The notes below the pieces were generated by a model. It saw only the letters and a list, made by a program, of their open reading frames with translations. It was not told the DNA's origin and searched no databases. The position numbers were made by a program, and so were the translations under genes. Positions 34,443 to 44,094 of a stretch of 64,000 bases of DNA are shown here, one piece after another; the first letter of the stretch is position 1; each line of letters begins with the position of its first letter. The DNA is from an uncultured Bacilli bacterium (lineage in GTDB: Bacteria; Bacillota_I; Bacilli_A; RF39; UBA660), in the NCBI GenBank assembly GCA_934091055.1, contig CAKOKN010000002.1:1-64000 (forward strand). Direction: 5' to 3'.

Positions 34443-35627
34443 TTATCCTTGTAGTATTAATGAGTAAGTATCTTTTGCAATCATTAATTCTTCGTTTGTA
34501 GGAATAATATATGCGGGTATCTTAGAGTCATCACTAGTAATTTTTTGTTCGATTCCTCTTACATTATTAGCTTCTTCATCAATCTTAATTCCAAGTACAG
34601 CAAGTTTATCAATAACTTGTTTTCTAGTTGTTATAGAATTTTCACCAACACCCGCAGTAAATACAATAGCATCACATCCACCAAGTAAAACATAATACTT
34701 AGCGATGTATTCTACAATTCTCTTAACATACATTTCTTGGGCAAGTTTACATCTTTCATTACCACTTTTAATTCCTTCTTCAATGTCTCTTGAATCACTA
34801 CTGATACCACTTATTCCTAAAAGACCACTTTGTTTATTTAATGCAGTGTCCATTTCTTTAGGAGACATACCAGTTTTTTCCATTACATAAGTAACAACAG
34901 TAGCATCCATATCACCACATCTAGAACCCATAATCAATCCAGCATTAGGAGTAAGTCCCATAGAAGTATCTACACACTTACCATCTTTTACAGCACTAAT
35001 AGAAGCTCCATTACCAATATGGCAAGTAATAAGTTTAGTATCAGTTCTTCCTAGAATCTCGTTCATTCTTTGAGAAACATACTTGTGACTAGTACCGTGT
35101 GCCCCATATTTTCTAACAGCATATTCTTTATACCAAGCATAAGGAACTGCATACATATATTCAACTTCATCCATAGTTTGATGGAAAGCTGTATCAAAAA
35201 CAACAGTTTGTAATGCTTGAGGCATAACTTCTTTAGCAGCTTTAATACCTACTATAGCAGCAGGATTATGTAGTGGAGCCAAAGAAGACAACTCATCTAT
35301 TTTTTCAACTACATCATCAGTAGCAATTTCAGTCTTATCAAAATAAGCACCACCTTGAACTATTCTGTGTCCTACACCCTTAATCTCATCTAAAGACTTA
35401 ACAATATTATTGTCAATAAGCTCTTTAATTAATATTTCAAAAGCTTCTTTGTGAGTAGGAAGTTCTACTTCTTTCTTAATTTTTTCTCCATTTACTTTAA
35501 TAGTATAAAAACTATTATCAATACCAATTCTTTCAAATACACCACTGATAAGAACATCTTCACTAGGCATTTCAAAACCTGTAAATTTTAAAGATGAACT
35601 ACCAGCATTAACTGATAATATTATCAT
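34443..35627 (-). CDS. ackA: Acetate kinase
   Basis: AckA makes ATP from acetyl-phosphate, the last step of acetate fermentation. The 394 residues have full length. Motifs: ILSVNAGSSSLKF (phosphate 1), VGHRIVQGGAYF, VFDTAFHQTM, YGAHGTSHKYVS, THIGNGAS-like CHIGNGASISA, GLTPNAGLIMGSRCGDMD and FTAGVGENS. It starts at 35627 behind AGAGGTG. The partner pta is not in the window. It supports a fermentative, substrate-level-phosphorylation metabolism together with the hydrogenase. Confidence 0.98.
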   Translation of the reverse strand: MIILSVNAGSSSLKFTGFEMPSEDVLISGVFERIGIDNSFYTIKVNGEKIKKEVELPTHKEAFEILIKELIDNNIVKSLDEIKGVGHRIVQGGAYFDKTEIATDDVVEKIDELSSLAPLHNPAAIVGIKAAKEVMPQALQTVVFDTAFHQTMDEVEYMYAVPYAWYKEYAVRKYGAHGTSHKYVSQRMNEILGRTDTKLITCHIGNGASISAVKDGKCVDTSMGLTPNAGLIMGSRCGDMDATVVTYVMEKTGMSPKEMDTALNKQSGLLGISGISSDSRDIEEGIKSGNERCKLAQEMYVKRIVEYIAKYYVLLGGCDAIVFTAGVGENSITTRKQVIDKLAVLGIKIDEEANNVRGIEQKITSDDSKIPAYIIPTNEELMIAKDTYSLILQG

Positions 35628-35708
35628 TATAACACCTCTTTCTCCTATATATTATAGCAGATTTCTTTTTATTTAGGAAGAAAAAAATAACAATTATATA
35701 ATTAATTA

Positions 35709-36326
35709 TTATTTAACCCTCTTTCTAACATATGCTTTTTCAGAAATCTTGCCATCATTTTGAATATTATTATTATTTACATTACTTCTATAAATATATT
35801 TATTAGAGTTTCTTTCTCTCTTTTTTTTAATTATTAATTCTTTTTCTTCGTTCATTGTATCAAAAGAATTAATTAAGTTTTTATTAATTTTTGCTAGTTT
35901 TTTTCTTTCAATTCTTTTTTTATTAGAGTAATCATCTATTTTTTTATCTAAAAAAGAAATATGTTTATCAATTAAATTAATATTATAAGCATTATTTTTA
36001 ATAAACATAATTGAAGAAAAAACACCCAATATTGAAGAAGTAACAGAGAATACTGAAATACCAAATAAAGTAATGCCTGCTGTTACAGCAGTAGCCACAA
36101 TAGATATAAAGAATTTATTAACTTTTTTAATCTTCTTTATATCATTAAGTTTAGTATTCTTTTCTTCCTCTAAGGAATTAATACTAACATTTATACTGTC
36201 AATAATATCACAAATATTTGCATATTCATCCTTTGTTATATCAAAAGTCATTTTGGCAGCATTCATTCTATTTTCAATAATGTTAATTTCATTATTTAAT
36301 TCATTATTAGTTAAACTTTTATTCAA
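35709..36326 (-). CDS. Membrane protein with flanking coiled coils, unknown function
   Basis: A 205-residue protein not recognised by family. Residues ~1-70 are charged and heptad-like (coiled coil), ~72-110 form two hydrophobic segments (FFISIVATAVTAGITLFGIS and SSILGVFSSIMFI), and ~115-175 form a second, strongly basic coiled-coil region ending in Asn-rich and basic tail YVRKRVK. It stands alone between ackA and ppaC. A structural or membrane-remodelling role is possible, but nothing shows it. Confidence 0.65.
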   Translation of the reverse strand: MNKSLTNNELNNEINIIENRMNAAKMTFDITKDEYANICDIIDSINVSINSLEEEKNTKLNDIKKIKKVNKFFISIVATAVTAGITLFGISVFSVTSSILGVFSSIMFIKNNAYNINLIDKHISFLDKKIDDYSNKKRIERKKLAKINKNLINSFDTMNEEKELIIKKKRERNSNKYIYRSNVNNNNIQNDGKISEKAYVRKRVK

Positions 36327-36410
36327 TAATTATTCCCCCTTTCTCTTTTGACAACCAAATGATACAACATTTATATTTGTTTGTCAACCTTTTTAGATAA
36401 TAAAAAAATA

Positions 36411-36444
36411 AAAAATTCCAGCAGTCTCTTCTGCCAGAATTTTT
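36411..36444 (-). terminator. ppaC terminator
   Basis: AAAAATTC/GAATTTTT and an inner GCAG/CTGC helix form the stem; on the minus strand it is followed by TTTATTTTTTTA. Confidence 0.8.
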
Positions 36445-36446
36445 CG

Positions 36447-38063
36447 TTATTCCATATCATTTATTAAGACAGGAAGTATTTGCTTTTTCCTAGAAACAAT
36501 ACCCTTTAAGAAGTGACCTTCTTCCATATCTTTTATATTAAATGCATCTTCCAAAATATTTTTTGCTCTATCACTATAAAGTACATAAGTACCATTATCA
36601 AGAATATCAGTAATAAATAAGCATACAAACAAATAATTATTCTTTTCACTAACTGTATTTAATAAAGAAATATAATCTTCTTTTTCATCAAGAACCTCTT
36701 TAATATCAGTAGTAATTACTTGTCCTAAACCAACACTACGACCTTTAATAACATAGTTTTTATAATCTTTATATAATACTTGCTCTCTAGTCATACCTTT
36801 AAGTGAAGAACCAAATTTAATCATTTTATAACCATAATCTTTAAAATTAACTTTAGCAATCTTACTAAGATCACGAACAGCTATCTCATCATCCTTAGTA
36901 GTAGTAGGACTAGTAAGAATTAAAGTATCAGATAATATACCAGATAACATAAGACCTGCTATATACTTTGGTATAGTAATTCTATGTTCCTTATATAAAC
37001 TATATATAATAGTATTAGTACTACCAACAGGCATATTTCTAAAATTAATAGGCATATTAGTACCAATTGTTCCAATGTTATGATGATCTATTATTTCAAT
37101 TATATTAGCATCCTCAATTCCAATAGCACTTTGTTCATAAGAGTTATGATCCACCAATATAACATTCTTCTTGCAGGTAAAGTCAACATCAGATAATCTA
37201 ATAATACCCTTACATTTACCTTGCTTATTAATAACAGGATAATAACTATATCTAGTCTTAGTAACTAATTTAATAAAATCATTCATAGCTTCATTATCAT
37301 CTACACAAAGACTTTCCTTATTACTTAGAATAGTAGTAACATTATTACAAAGATTAAATACTTTAGTAGTCTCTAATGTATTATAAGGAGTAACAATTAT
37401 ATTAACACCATTCTTTTTAGCAGCTTCTAAATGTTCTTTTTTTATTTCTCCATTACCAGTAATAATAAGTAATTTAATACCACTATTAACAGCATATTCA
37501 ATTATACTATGACGATTACCAACTATTAAAATACTATCTTTATCAAGATTGATTTCTTCAATAAAAGTACTACTCTTAAAAGATGCTACAAGTAAATTAC
37601 CACATATATCATCATCAAATTTAAGTAGAGAATTACCTTTTATAACATTGCAAATATTATCATAAGTAGCATCTATATAACTATAATTAAAAGAAAATTG
37701 ATCTTTAGCAATATCCTTCATACTAAGAATACCAAGTAAATTCTTTTCATTATCTACGACAGGTATTTTACTAACACCTGCTTTATTCATTTTATAATAA
37801 GCATCATATATAGAACTTTTTTCACTTATAGTATAATTCTTAGTATAATTTAAATCCTTGATCTTAATATTAACATCATTTAAGAACATAGGCTCATTTA
37901 CTCCAAAATAATTAAGAGCAAATTTAGATTCTAAGTTAATAGAACTAAGTACTGCAGGTACTGTATTCATACCAAGTTTATTCTTTAAATAAGACAAAGT
38001 AATAGCAGCAGTTACACTATCAGTATCAGGATTTCTATGACCGAATATATATATTTTTTCCAT
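36447..38063 (-). CDS. ppaC: Manganese-dependent inorganic pyrophosphatase with CBS and DRTGG domains
   Basis: This is a family II pyrophosphatase of 538 residues that hydrolyses PPi to drive biosynthesis. N-terminal DHH catalytic segment: GHRNPDTDSVTAAI (residues ~8-21). Regulatory insert (~65-290): two CBS motifs (AGVSKIPVVDN, TRYSYYPVINKQGKCKGI) around a DRTGG-like region. Then the second part of the DHH domain (VDHNSYEQS, EIIDHHNIG) and DHHA2 C-terminal (~410-530, with SRKKQ near the end). CBS-type enzymes are inhibited by AMP/ADP and activated by ATP or diadenosine polyphosphates. It is 10 bases from the deaminase gene, probably one operon. Confidence 0.95.
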   Translation of the reverse strand: MEKIYIFGHRNPDTDSVTAAITLSYLKNKLGMNTVPAVLSSINLESKFALNYFGVNEPMFLNDVNIKIKDLNYTKNYTISEKSSIYDAYYKMNKAGVSKIPVVDNEKNLLGILSMKDIAKDQFSFNYSYIDATYDNICNVIKGNSLLKFDDDICGNLLVASFKSSTFIEEINLDKDSILIVGNRHSIIEYAVNSGIKLLIITGNGEIKKEHLEAAKKNGVNIIVTPYNTLETTKVFNLCNNVTTILSNKESLCVDDNEAMNDFIKLVTKTRYSYYPVINKQGKCKGIIRLSDVDFTCKKNVILVDHNSYEQSAIGIEDANIIEIIDHHNIGTIGTNMPINFRNMPVGSTNTIIYSLYKEHRITIPKYIAGLMLSGILSDTLILTSPTTTKDDEIAVRDLSKIAKVNFKDYGYKMIKFGSSLKGMTREQVLYKDYKNYVIKGRSVGLGQVITTDIKEVLDEKEDYISLLNTVSEKNNYLFVCLFITDILDNGTYVLYSDRAKNILEDAFNIKDMEEGHFLKGIVSRKKQILPVLINDME

Positions 38064-38073
38064 AAGTTCCTCC

Positions 38074-38535
38074 TTAATATATCTTTTTGTTTTTATCTTG
38101 ATATTCTCTAAATAGACTTAAGCAATCATCACGACTTAATTCTATTAAATCTAGGATATCATTATCTTTATTTTTAATATAATTATATATAAAATCATCT
38201 CTAAAGCCAATGTCTTCAGCATCTTTTAAGTTTGTACCATAATATACCTTCTTAATATTAGCCCATATTATAGCAGACAAACACATAGGGCAAGGATAAC
38301 CAGTTGCATAAAGAGTACATCCTGATAAATCATATGTACCAAGAGCCTTACCAGCTTTTCTAATAGCCACAACTTCTGCATGTGCAGTTGCATCACAGTC
38401 TTCTAGTACTCTATTTGAAGCAACACTAATAACCTTACCATTACTATCAGTAACAACTGCTCCAAATGGTCCACCTTTATTCTCATTCATTGTCTTTCTA
38501 GCTTCTTCAATCCCTAGTTTCATTATATCATTCAT
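38074..38535 (-). CDS. guaD: Guanine deaminase (cytidine-deaminase fold)
   Basis: The 153-residue product has the zinc motifs TAHAEVVAI and PCPMCLSAI. The tail DAEDIGFRDDFIYNYI and KKIY ending resemble B. subtilis GuaD (AAEAGFDDSFIY, KKEY) more than TadA, so guanine to xanthine conversion is the best call; a tRNA adenosine deaminase is the alternative. It starts at 38535 behind AGGAAGG and precedes ppaC by 10 bases. Confidence 0.85.
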   Translation of the reverse strand: MNDIMKLGIEEARKTMNENKGGPFGAVVTDSNGKVISVASNRVLEDCDATAHAEVVAIRKAGKALGTYDLSGCTLYATGYPCPMCLSAIIWANIKKVYYGTNLKDAEDIGFRDDFIYNYIKNKDNDILDLIELSRDDCLSLFREYQDKNKKIY

Positions 38536-38607
38536 TTTATATACCTTCCTACATTAATTATTGTACCAAATTTCTAAGAAAAAATCTATAATTATTTATT
38601 TTTTTAT

Positions 38608-38661
38608 CACTCTAAGTCTAAGATCTTAGAGTGTTATTTTTAGCCTATAGTCTAAAAATAA
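38608..38661 (+). repeat. Hairpin array F (two modules)
   Basis: CACTCTAAG/CTTAGAGTG surrounds TCTAAGAT (38608-38633), then TTATTTTTAG/CTAAAAATAA surrounds CCTATAGT (38634-38661). It lies just 3' of the hydrogenase gene. Same layout as array B. Confidence 0.85.
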
Positions 38662-38668
38662 ATCATTC

Positions 38669-39946
38669 TTATTTATTATTATTATGCAAATATTTAATAG
38701 CAGTCTTACTACCAACTTCTCCTAAAAAATCATTATATACATCTTTAATATTAGGGTTTTGTGAAGAATTTCTAATTTTCATTTTCTTATCACTCTTATA
38801 CAATGCTTTCATTCTTTTAAGTTTTATATCATTAGTAAGAGGATAAATACGAGGTTGTCCTCCTCCTGAAGTACATCCGCCTTCACAAGTCATAACTTCA
38901 ATAAAATCATAATATACTTCATTATTTTTAATCTTTTCAATAACTTTTCTGGCATCTCCAGTACCATTAATAACACATAACTTTAAGGTAGTTCCATTAA
39001 TAGTTACTTCTGCCTCCTTAATATTAGATAAACCTCTAACTACTTTAAAATTAAGAAGCCTTCCTTTAGGATATCTTTTATTTAATATATGATATACCTC
39101 TCTTATAGTAGCTTCCATAACACCACCTGAAGAACCAAATATTAAGCCACTACCACTACCTTTGCCTAATAAGCTATTATAAGTACCATTTTTAAGCGTA
39201 GCAATATTAATATTATTTTCTTTCAAATATCTAGCAAGCTCTCTAGTAGTCACAACTAAGTCAATATCTTGATATTTAAACCTTTCCATCTTCTTACTAG
39301 TACAAGGAACAATAGCAATACTAATTATGTCTTCTTTTTTAATGTTATTTATCTTACTAAAATAATTTTTAATTATAGCTCCTTCCATAAATATAGGACT
39401 TCTGCAGGTAGATAAATTATCTTTATATTCAGGATAAAACATATCAACAAATTTTACCCAAGAAGGACAACAACTAGTAAACATAGGTAAGTTCTTCTTC
39501 TTTTTAATTCTCTCAATTAATTCATTAGCTTCTTCCATAACTGTAAGATCTGCTCCAAAAGTAGTATCAAAAACATAATTAACTCCTATCATTCTAAGCG
39601 CAGTTATCATCTTTCCTTCAACATTAGTACCAACTTTCATACCAAATTCTTCACCTAAAGCTACTCTTACTGCAGGAGCAGTTTGTACAACTATTGTTTT
39701 ACCACTATTTAAATATTCTTTTAACTTATTATTTTCATCTATTTCAGATATACATTTCTTAGGACATATAACAGTACAACTACCACAATTAATACAAGGA
39801 TAATCTAAATCACTATATCCATAAACACCAACATTAATCTTACAAATATTCTTACATATTCCACATTCATCACATTTAGTTTTATCAAACACAATAGAGG
39901 GATTATCTAAACTAATATTTACTCTTTTATCACTAATATCTTTCAT
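38669..39946 (-). CDS. [FeFe] hydrogenase with two ferredoxin-type 4Fe-4S clusters
   Basis: A ~425-residue monomeric [FeFe] hydrogenase. N-terminal ferredoxin domain: CDECGICKNICK and CINCGSCTVICPKKC (two 4Fe-4S). The H-cluster domain has L1 TSCCPSW, L2 VPCTSKKME and L3 EVMTCEGGCTSGGGQP. The L2 Val and L1 Ser differ from the canonical MPCTxKK and TSCCPGW, closer to less-studied (group B-like) enzymes. The start is ATG 39946 behind AAGGATG; the extended -10 TGTGGTATAAT at 39971-39981 rules out the longer frame. H2 evolution in fermentation is expected. Maturases hydEFG are not in the window. Confidence 0.93.
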   Translation of the reverse strand: MKDISDKRVNISLDNPSIVFDKTKCDECGICKNICKINVGVYGYSDLDYPCINCGSCTVICPKKCISEIDENNKLKEYLNSGKTIVVQTAPAVRVALGEEFGMKVGTNVEGKMITALRMIGVNYVFDTTFGADLTVMEEANELIERIKKKKNLPMFTSCCPSWVKFVDMFYPEYKDNLSTCRSPIFMEGAIIKNYFSKINNIKKEDIISIAIVPCTSKKMERFKYQDIDLVVTTRELARYLKENNINIATLKNGTYNSLLGKGSGSGLIFGSSGGVMEATIREVYHILNKRYPKGRLLNFKVVRGLSNIKEAEVTINGTTLKLCVINGTGDARKVIEKIKNNEVYYDFIEVMTCEGGCTSGGGQPRIYPLTNDIKLKRMKALYKSDKKMKIRNSSQNPNIKDVYNDFLGEVGSKTAIKYLHNNNK

Positions 39947-39970
39947 AATACCAACATCCTTATTTACATA

Positions 39971-39981
39971 ATTATACCACA
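39971..39981 (-). promoter_or_regulatory. Extended -10 promoter of the hydrogenase gene
   Basis: TGTGGTATAAT on the minus strand is identical to the recF promoter core. The predicted start, ~7 bases downstream, lies after the first upstream in-frame Met and so fixes translation at 39946. Confidence 0.6.
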
Positions 39982-40027
39982 AAAAGTATAAAAAAAATAT
40001 CTAGTAAAACTATTACTAGATAAAAGT

Positions 40028-40588
40028 TTATAATTTATGATATTTCTTTAAAACTAATTTTCTCGCATCTTCTTGATTATTCTTAATAGCCTTAATAAAG
40101 AATTCTTTTTGGATATTATAATACTCTTTCTCTTTATAATATGGAGTAGGATTAATAATAGTATTAGCCTTCTCAAAAGAATCACAATCTTTAATATTTA
40201 CTTTTTTTGCAAAAGTTTGCTCTAAATCTTGATATAATCTATAATCAGCTTTTTTATCATTATACTTAACTCTAATATCATATGAAGAATGTACTATATC
40301 AACATTATCTGAACATCTAAATGTTCCAAGATAAATATATATTTTATTGGTATCTTTTTCCTCTATTGAATAAATATATTTATTATATACAGAACAAATA
40401 ACTTGATCTGTATTATCATAGTTAAGTGCAGTACTACACTTAGATAATCCCATTAAATAAATGTACTCACTAACATTAGGGTCCTCCTCAAGTTCTTTAA
40501 TTCTTTGAACTTTAGCATTTTGTTTTTCATTATTTGCTTTCTTTATTGCAACTTCCTCTCTTATTTGTTTTAAAAGTTCTTCTGTCAT
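40028..40588 (-). CDS. Unrecognised soluble protein
   Basis: About 186 residues, not assigned to a family. The start is ATG 40588 (MTEELLKQIREEVAIKKANNE) behind GGAGGG; a longer frame has no site. The N-terminal ~45 residues are a charged helix. The rest is mixed with several Cys (KCSTALNYDN, FRCSDN, KDCDSF) and Tyr, with no membrane segment. It is transcribed alone, ~80 bases downstream-facing of the hydrogenase upstream region. Confidence 0.7.
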   Translation of the reverse strand: MTEELLKQIREEVAIKKANNEKQNAKVQRIKELEEDPNVSEYIYLMGLSKCSTALNYDNTDQVICSVYNKYIYSIEEKDTNKIYIYLGTFRCSDNVDIVHSSYDIRVKYNDKKADYRLYQDLEQTFAKKVNIKDCDSFEKANTIINPTPYYKEKEYYNIQKEFFIKAIKNNQEDARKLVLKKYHKL

Positions 40589-40849
40589 TATATACCCTCC
40601 ATAACATAATTTTAACATAAAGAAAAAACTATTACTAGTCTATTCTTCAAAATTAATAGGAAGTTCGTTATCATTGGGTCTATCCAAAAAATAATTATTT
40701 TGATATTTATGAAATCTATTAACCATAATATTATTTATAGGTATTTTTATAGGTATTAAAGTATAATCTTATTTAAAACAATGAATTAAGTGGCAAATTT
40801 TATGTAATAAATTATAATTTATAGTATAATAAAAAAGAGGTGATATTAT

Positions 40850-42592
40850 ATGGAATTTAAAGATAAATTTAATGAACTACTTAATAAATTAAACTGTACA
40901 TCAAGGAAACTATCCGTAGAATCTGGAATATCAGAATCAGTAATAAGCAGATACAGAAGTGGAGAAAGAACTCCAAAGAGTGATAGTAAACAAATAAAAA
41001 AAATAATCGAAGCCTTATATAATGTTTCACTAGAACAAAAAAGTCCTAAATATACTAGAAAAGACATCGAAAAAATATTAATTAATTCACTAAAAGAACA
41101 AAATCCATTTGATTATGATAATTTAAGTAAAAATTTAAATGAATTAATTTTGGCATTAAATATAAATATAAATGATATGTCTAAGTATATAGTTTTTGAT
41201 TCTTCACATATATCAAGAATTAGATATGGTAAAACAAAACCTTCTGACCCATTAGAGTTTAGTACTAAAATAGCAAACTATATAATGTCAAAGTATAATG
41301 GTAATGAAGATAAAAAAGTATTAAAGGAATTAATAAATTGTCAAGATGAAGAATTACAAGATAAAAAAATATTTGAAACAATATATAATTATTTAACTAA
41401 TAGTACTAGTAGTCCATCTAAAGATTATATAAATGATTTTTTAAATAATTTAGATAACTTTAATTTAAACAACTATATAAAAGCTATAAAATTTGATGAA
41501 TTAAAGGTTCCTAATCTACCATTTTATATTATAAAGAATAAAACATACTATGGTATTGAAGAAATGAAAAAAGGAGAACTAGATTTCTTTAAAGCTACTG
41601 TTTTATCAAAAAGTAAAGAGGATATCTTTATGTGTAGTGATATGCCTATGGAAGATATGGCTAAAGATATTGATTTTGGTAAAAAATGGATGTTTGCTAT
41701 AGCGATGTCATTAAAGAAAGGATTACATATAAATATAATTCATAATTTAGATAGACCATTTAATGAAATGATGTTAGGTTTAGAAAGTTGGATACCAATA
41801 TATATGACTGGACAAGTATCACCATATTATTTAAAAGAAGTAAAAAATACTCCATATAATCACTTAAATTATGTTTCAGGAGTAGCAGCCTTATCAGGAG
41901 AATGCATAAAAGGTTATCATAATAAAGGTAAATATTACTTAACAAGTAACAGTAGAGAACTAGAATATTATCAAGAAAAGAAAGATTTACTTTTAAAAAA
42001 AGCTAATTCATTAATGGATATCTATAATGAGTTAAATATAAATAAACTAAAAGCATTTCTTTTAAAAGATACTAAAGTAATCGCAGATAGAAAAAGAATT
42101 TTATCTTCATTACCATTATTTACAATTAATGATGAACTATTACTTAAAATATTAAAGAGAAATAAATTAAGTAAAGAAGAAATAAAAAAGATAGTAAATT
42201 ACAAAAAAGAAGAAGAAAAAAATATTAATATAATATTAAAGAATAGTATTATAACTGATAACATTTTTATCGAAGAAAAAAGCACTTTTGATAAAGATAA
42301 TATATACTTATCATTAGAAAATATCTTTTACAAAGATAAAATAAAATATACTTATGAAGAATATAAAGAACATTTAAAAAATACTAGAGATTATTCAAAG
42401 AAAAATAAAAACTACAAAATAAATATAAATAATATTAAAACATTTAATAATATATCTATAAACATAGTAAAAGATAATTATGTTGTAATAACTAAACAAG
42501 ACTTTCCTACTATCCACTTTATAATTAGACACCCAAAGTTAATTGATGCAATAAATAATTTTAATCCATTGGTAATAGAAAAAGATCTATAG
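40850..42592 (+). CDS. Double-HTH (XRE-type) regulator with large C-terminal domain
   Basis: A 580-residue protein. Residues ~1-65 form an XRE-like HTH (SRKLSVESGISESVISRYRSG) and ~90-150 a second one (DMSKYIVFDSSHISRIRYGK). The central region (~260-380) has KKWMFAIAMSLKKGLHINIIHN followed by LDRPFNEMMLGLESWIPIYM, here given in pieces, a pattern I recall from large orphan Clostridia HTH proteins without known ligand. The C terminus is Lys/Asn-rich. It starts at 40850 behind AGAGGTGAT and ends in its own terminator. Probably a one-component regulator; the signal and targets are unknown. Confidence 0.7.
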   Translation: MEFKDKFNELLNKLNCTSRKLSVESGISESVISRYRSGERTPKSDSKQIKKIIEALYNVSLEQKSPKYTRKDIEKILINSLKEQNPFDYDNLSKNLNELILALNININDMSKYIVFDSSHISRIRYGKTKPSDPLEFSTKIANYIMSKYNGNEDKKVLKELINCQDEELQDKKIFETIYNYLTNSTSSPSKDYINDFLNNLDNFNLNNYIKAIKFDELKVPNLPFYIIKNKTYYGIEEMKKGELDFFKATVLSKSKEDIFMCSDMPMEDMAKDIDFGKKWMFAIAMSLKKGLHINIIHNLDRPFNEMMLGLESWIPIYMTGQVSPYYLKEVKNTPYNHLNYVSGVAALSGECIKGYHNKGKYYLTSNSRELEYYQEKKDLLLKKANSLMDIYNELNINKLKAFLLKDTKVIADRKRILSSLPLFTINDELLLKILKRNKLSKEEIKKIVNYKKEEEKNINIILKNSIITDNIFIEEKSTFDKDNIYLSLENIFYKDKIKYTYEEYKEHLKNTRDYSKKNKNYKININNIKTFNNISINIVKDNYVVITKQDFPTIHFIIRHPKLIDAINNFNPLVIEKDL

Positions 42593-42616
42593 ACTTTAAA
42601 GTTAATAGATCTTTTT
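42579..42616 (+). terminator. Terminator of the double-HTH gene
   Basis: AAAAAGATCTAT pairs with ATAGATCTTTTT (12 bp), overlapping the stop codon and followed by further T residues. Confidence 0.85.
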
Positions 42617-42732
42617 ATTAATTATCAAATTTTTCTAGGCAATGTATATATTCAATTGTTGAGTCTTTTAAATGTTATTATTATCTTCTCCAACAACATA
42701 TATTTTTAATTTTAAATTTAGTCATAATTATT

Positions 42733-43416
42733 TCATATCTCAATCCATTGATTATTTTTCCATATCATATTAAAGTTTTTAGAATTCTTAGCTTCCTTTT
42801 TCCATATATAATGTTCAACATCAGCTACATTTAATTCAAGTTCATTGCACGCTATTTCAAACAATTCAACTGCATACTTGTCATTTACTTTTCTGCCAAC
42901 TATTTCTGATATTTTATTTTTAATATGGACATCAGGTTTAACAGTATTAGCTCCTAAAAGCATTCTAATGTATTGAAATGTTGTAAAACCAATACCCGTG
43001 ACATTAAAATCATTATAATCTTTAATGCTAGATTGACTTGCCCACCTTCTTAATGAGAGTAATTCATTTCTACATTTATATAAGTTTGCTATTTCAATAA
43101 ATCGATTACACAAATTATATAACATTCTGACTCTATCTGGATGATTATAATTCCAACAATCTTTAAATTCATCAATTCCAACGCTCTCTATCAGCTTACT
43201 CAAGTCCTCTAGTGTCATTATATCTGGATATTTGTTTTGAAAATAAGTAATTCTAGGAACAACAAAAGTATAATATTTTCTGTTTATAGATAAAACAGCA
43301 TCTAGACATACTAATACAGCATTTTCATAATTGCCAAGTGCCTTTTCTTCTACATTATCTATATTAATATCTGATAAATACTCTTTTAATAAAAATAAAT
43401 CCTTTTCTTTTTTCAT
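42733..43416 (-). CDS. HhH-GPD-like DNA glycosylase/endonuclease III relative
   Basis: A 227-residue helical protein. VTGIGFTTFQYIRMLLG (~145-161) followed by TVKPDVHIKN looks like the helix-hairpin-helix plus GPD loop of base-excision glycosylases (consensus VPGVGxKTA...VDxHV), with the Asp retained in PDVHI. The lysine of bifunctional enzymes is not obvious (FTTFQ in place of xKTA), and no C-terminal Fe-S cysteines exist. It starts 22 bases after the GNAT stop and forms a two-gene unit with it. Substrate unknown. Confidence 0.55.
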   Translation of the reverse strand: MKKEKDLFLLKEYLSDINIDNVEEKALGNYENAVLVCLDAVLSINRKYYTFVVPRITYFQNKYPDIMTLEDLSKLIESVGIDEFKDCWNYNHPDRVRMLYNLCNRFIEIANLYKCRNELLSLRRWASQSSIKDYNDFNVTGIGFTTFQYIRMLLGANTVKPDVHIKNKISEIVGRKVNDKYAVELFEIACNELELNVADVEHYIWKKEAKNSKNFNMIWKNNQWIEI

Positions 43417-43438
43417 GTGCTTTAATTCCTTTAATAAA

Positions 43439-44041
43439 TTAATAACTTTTATTAGGGCTAATATAAGGTTCGTATGTGTTTTTATATTTATTTATAGTTT
43501 CACTAACATTAAACCAATAAACATTTGTTAGTATTCCATCAGATGGATCTACCTCTGTTCTTTCAAGCTTGCCACCTAATGCTTTTAATGTTCTATCTGA
43601 TCCAATATTATTAACATCACAATCTAACATAACCTCGTCGAGACCTAGCTTTTGTGCTTCAATCAAACCTAAATATAAATTTATTTTATTATAGCCTTTT
43701 CTTCTTTCTGTTGGTCTAATTCCATAACCAATATGACCTCCAAATTGTAACATTGACTCATTTAAATTCCATCTAACATTAATTGCACCAACAATTTTAT
43801 CATCATTTTCTCTAATAAGTAAAAATGTTTTTGATTGGCATCTCCCAAATTTTTCTGCATATTCTTTATTTTCCATATTTAAACATCTTTGTAGGGCCTG
43901 TTCAAAAGTGTAACCATCAAATATTTTGTTTAATGATCCAATCCCATTCGTATCAGAATTATATTCAGCAAGTTCATTAATGTATTCCATTATCTCACTT
44001 TTTCTTCCAATTGAGGGCTTTTCTAAATAGAATTTTTCCAT
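43439..44041 (-). CDS. GNAT-family N-acetyltransferase
   Basis: A 200-residue GNAT enzyme: KTFLLIRENDDKIVGAINVRW (beta2-beta4, in part), GHIGYGIRPTERRKGYNK (acetyl-CoA pyrophosphate loop, the RxxGxG/A equivalent RRKGYN), and LDEVMLDCDVNNIGSDRTLKALGG (C-terminal alpha-beta with Asn contacts). Typical substrates are small amines, antibiotics or N-termini; this one cannot be specified. It starts at 44041, weak AGAAAGA site. Upstream of the HhH-GPD-like gene in the same operon. Confidence 0.85.
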   Translation of the reverse strand: MEKFYLEKPSIGRKSEIMEYINELAEYNSDTNGIGSLNKIFDGYTFEQALQRCLNMENKEYAEKFGRCQSKTFLLIRENDDKIVGAINVRWNLNESMLQFGGHIGYGIRPTERRKGYNKINLYLGLIEAQKLGLDEVMLDCDVNNIGSDRTLKALGGKLERTEVDPSDGILTNVYWFNVSETINKYKNTYEPYISPNKSY

Positions 44042-44094
44042 AATATTTCTTTCTAATACTCCTTCTTTAATTAATAACTATTATTTAATCAAAA

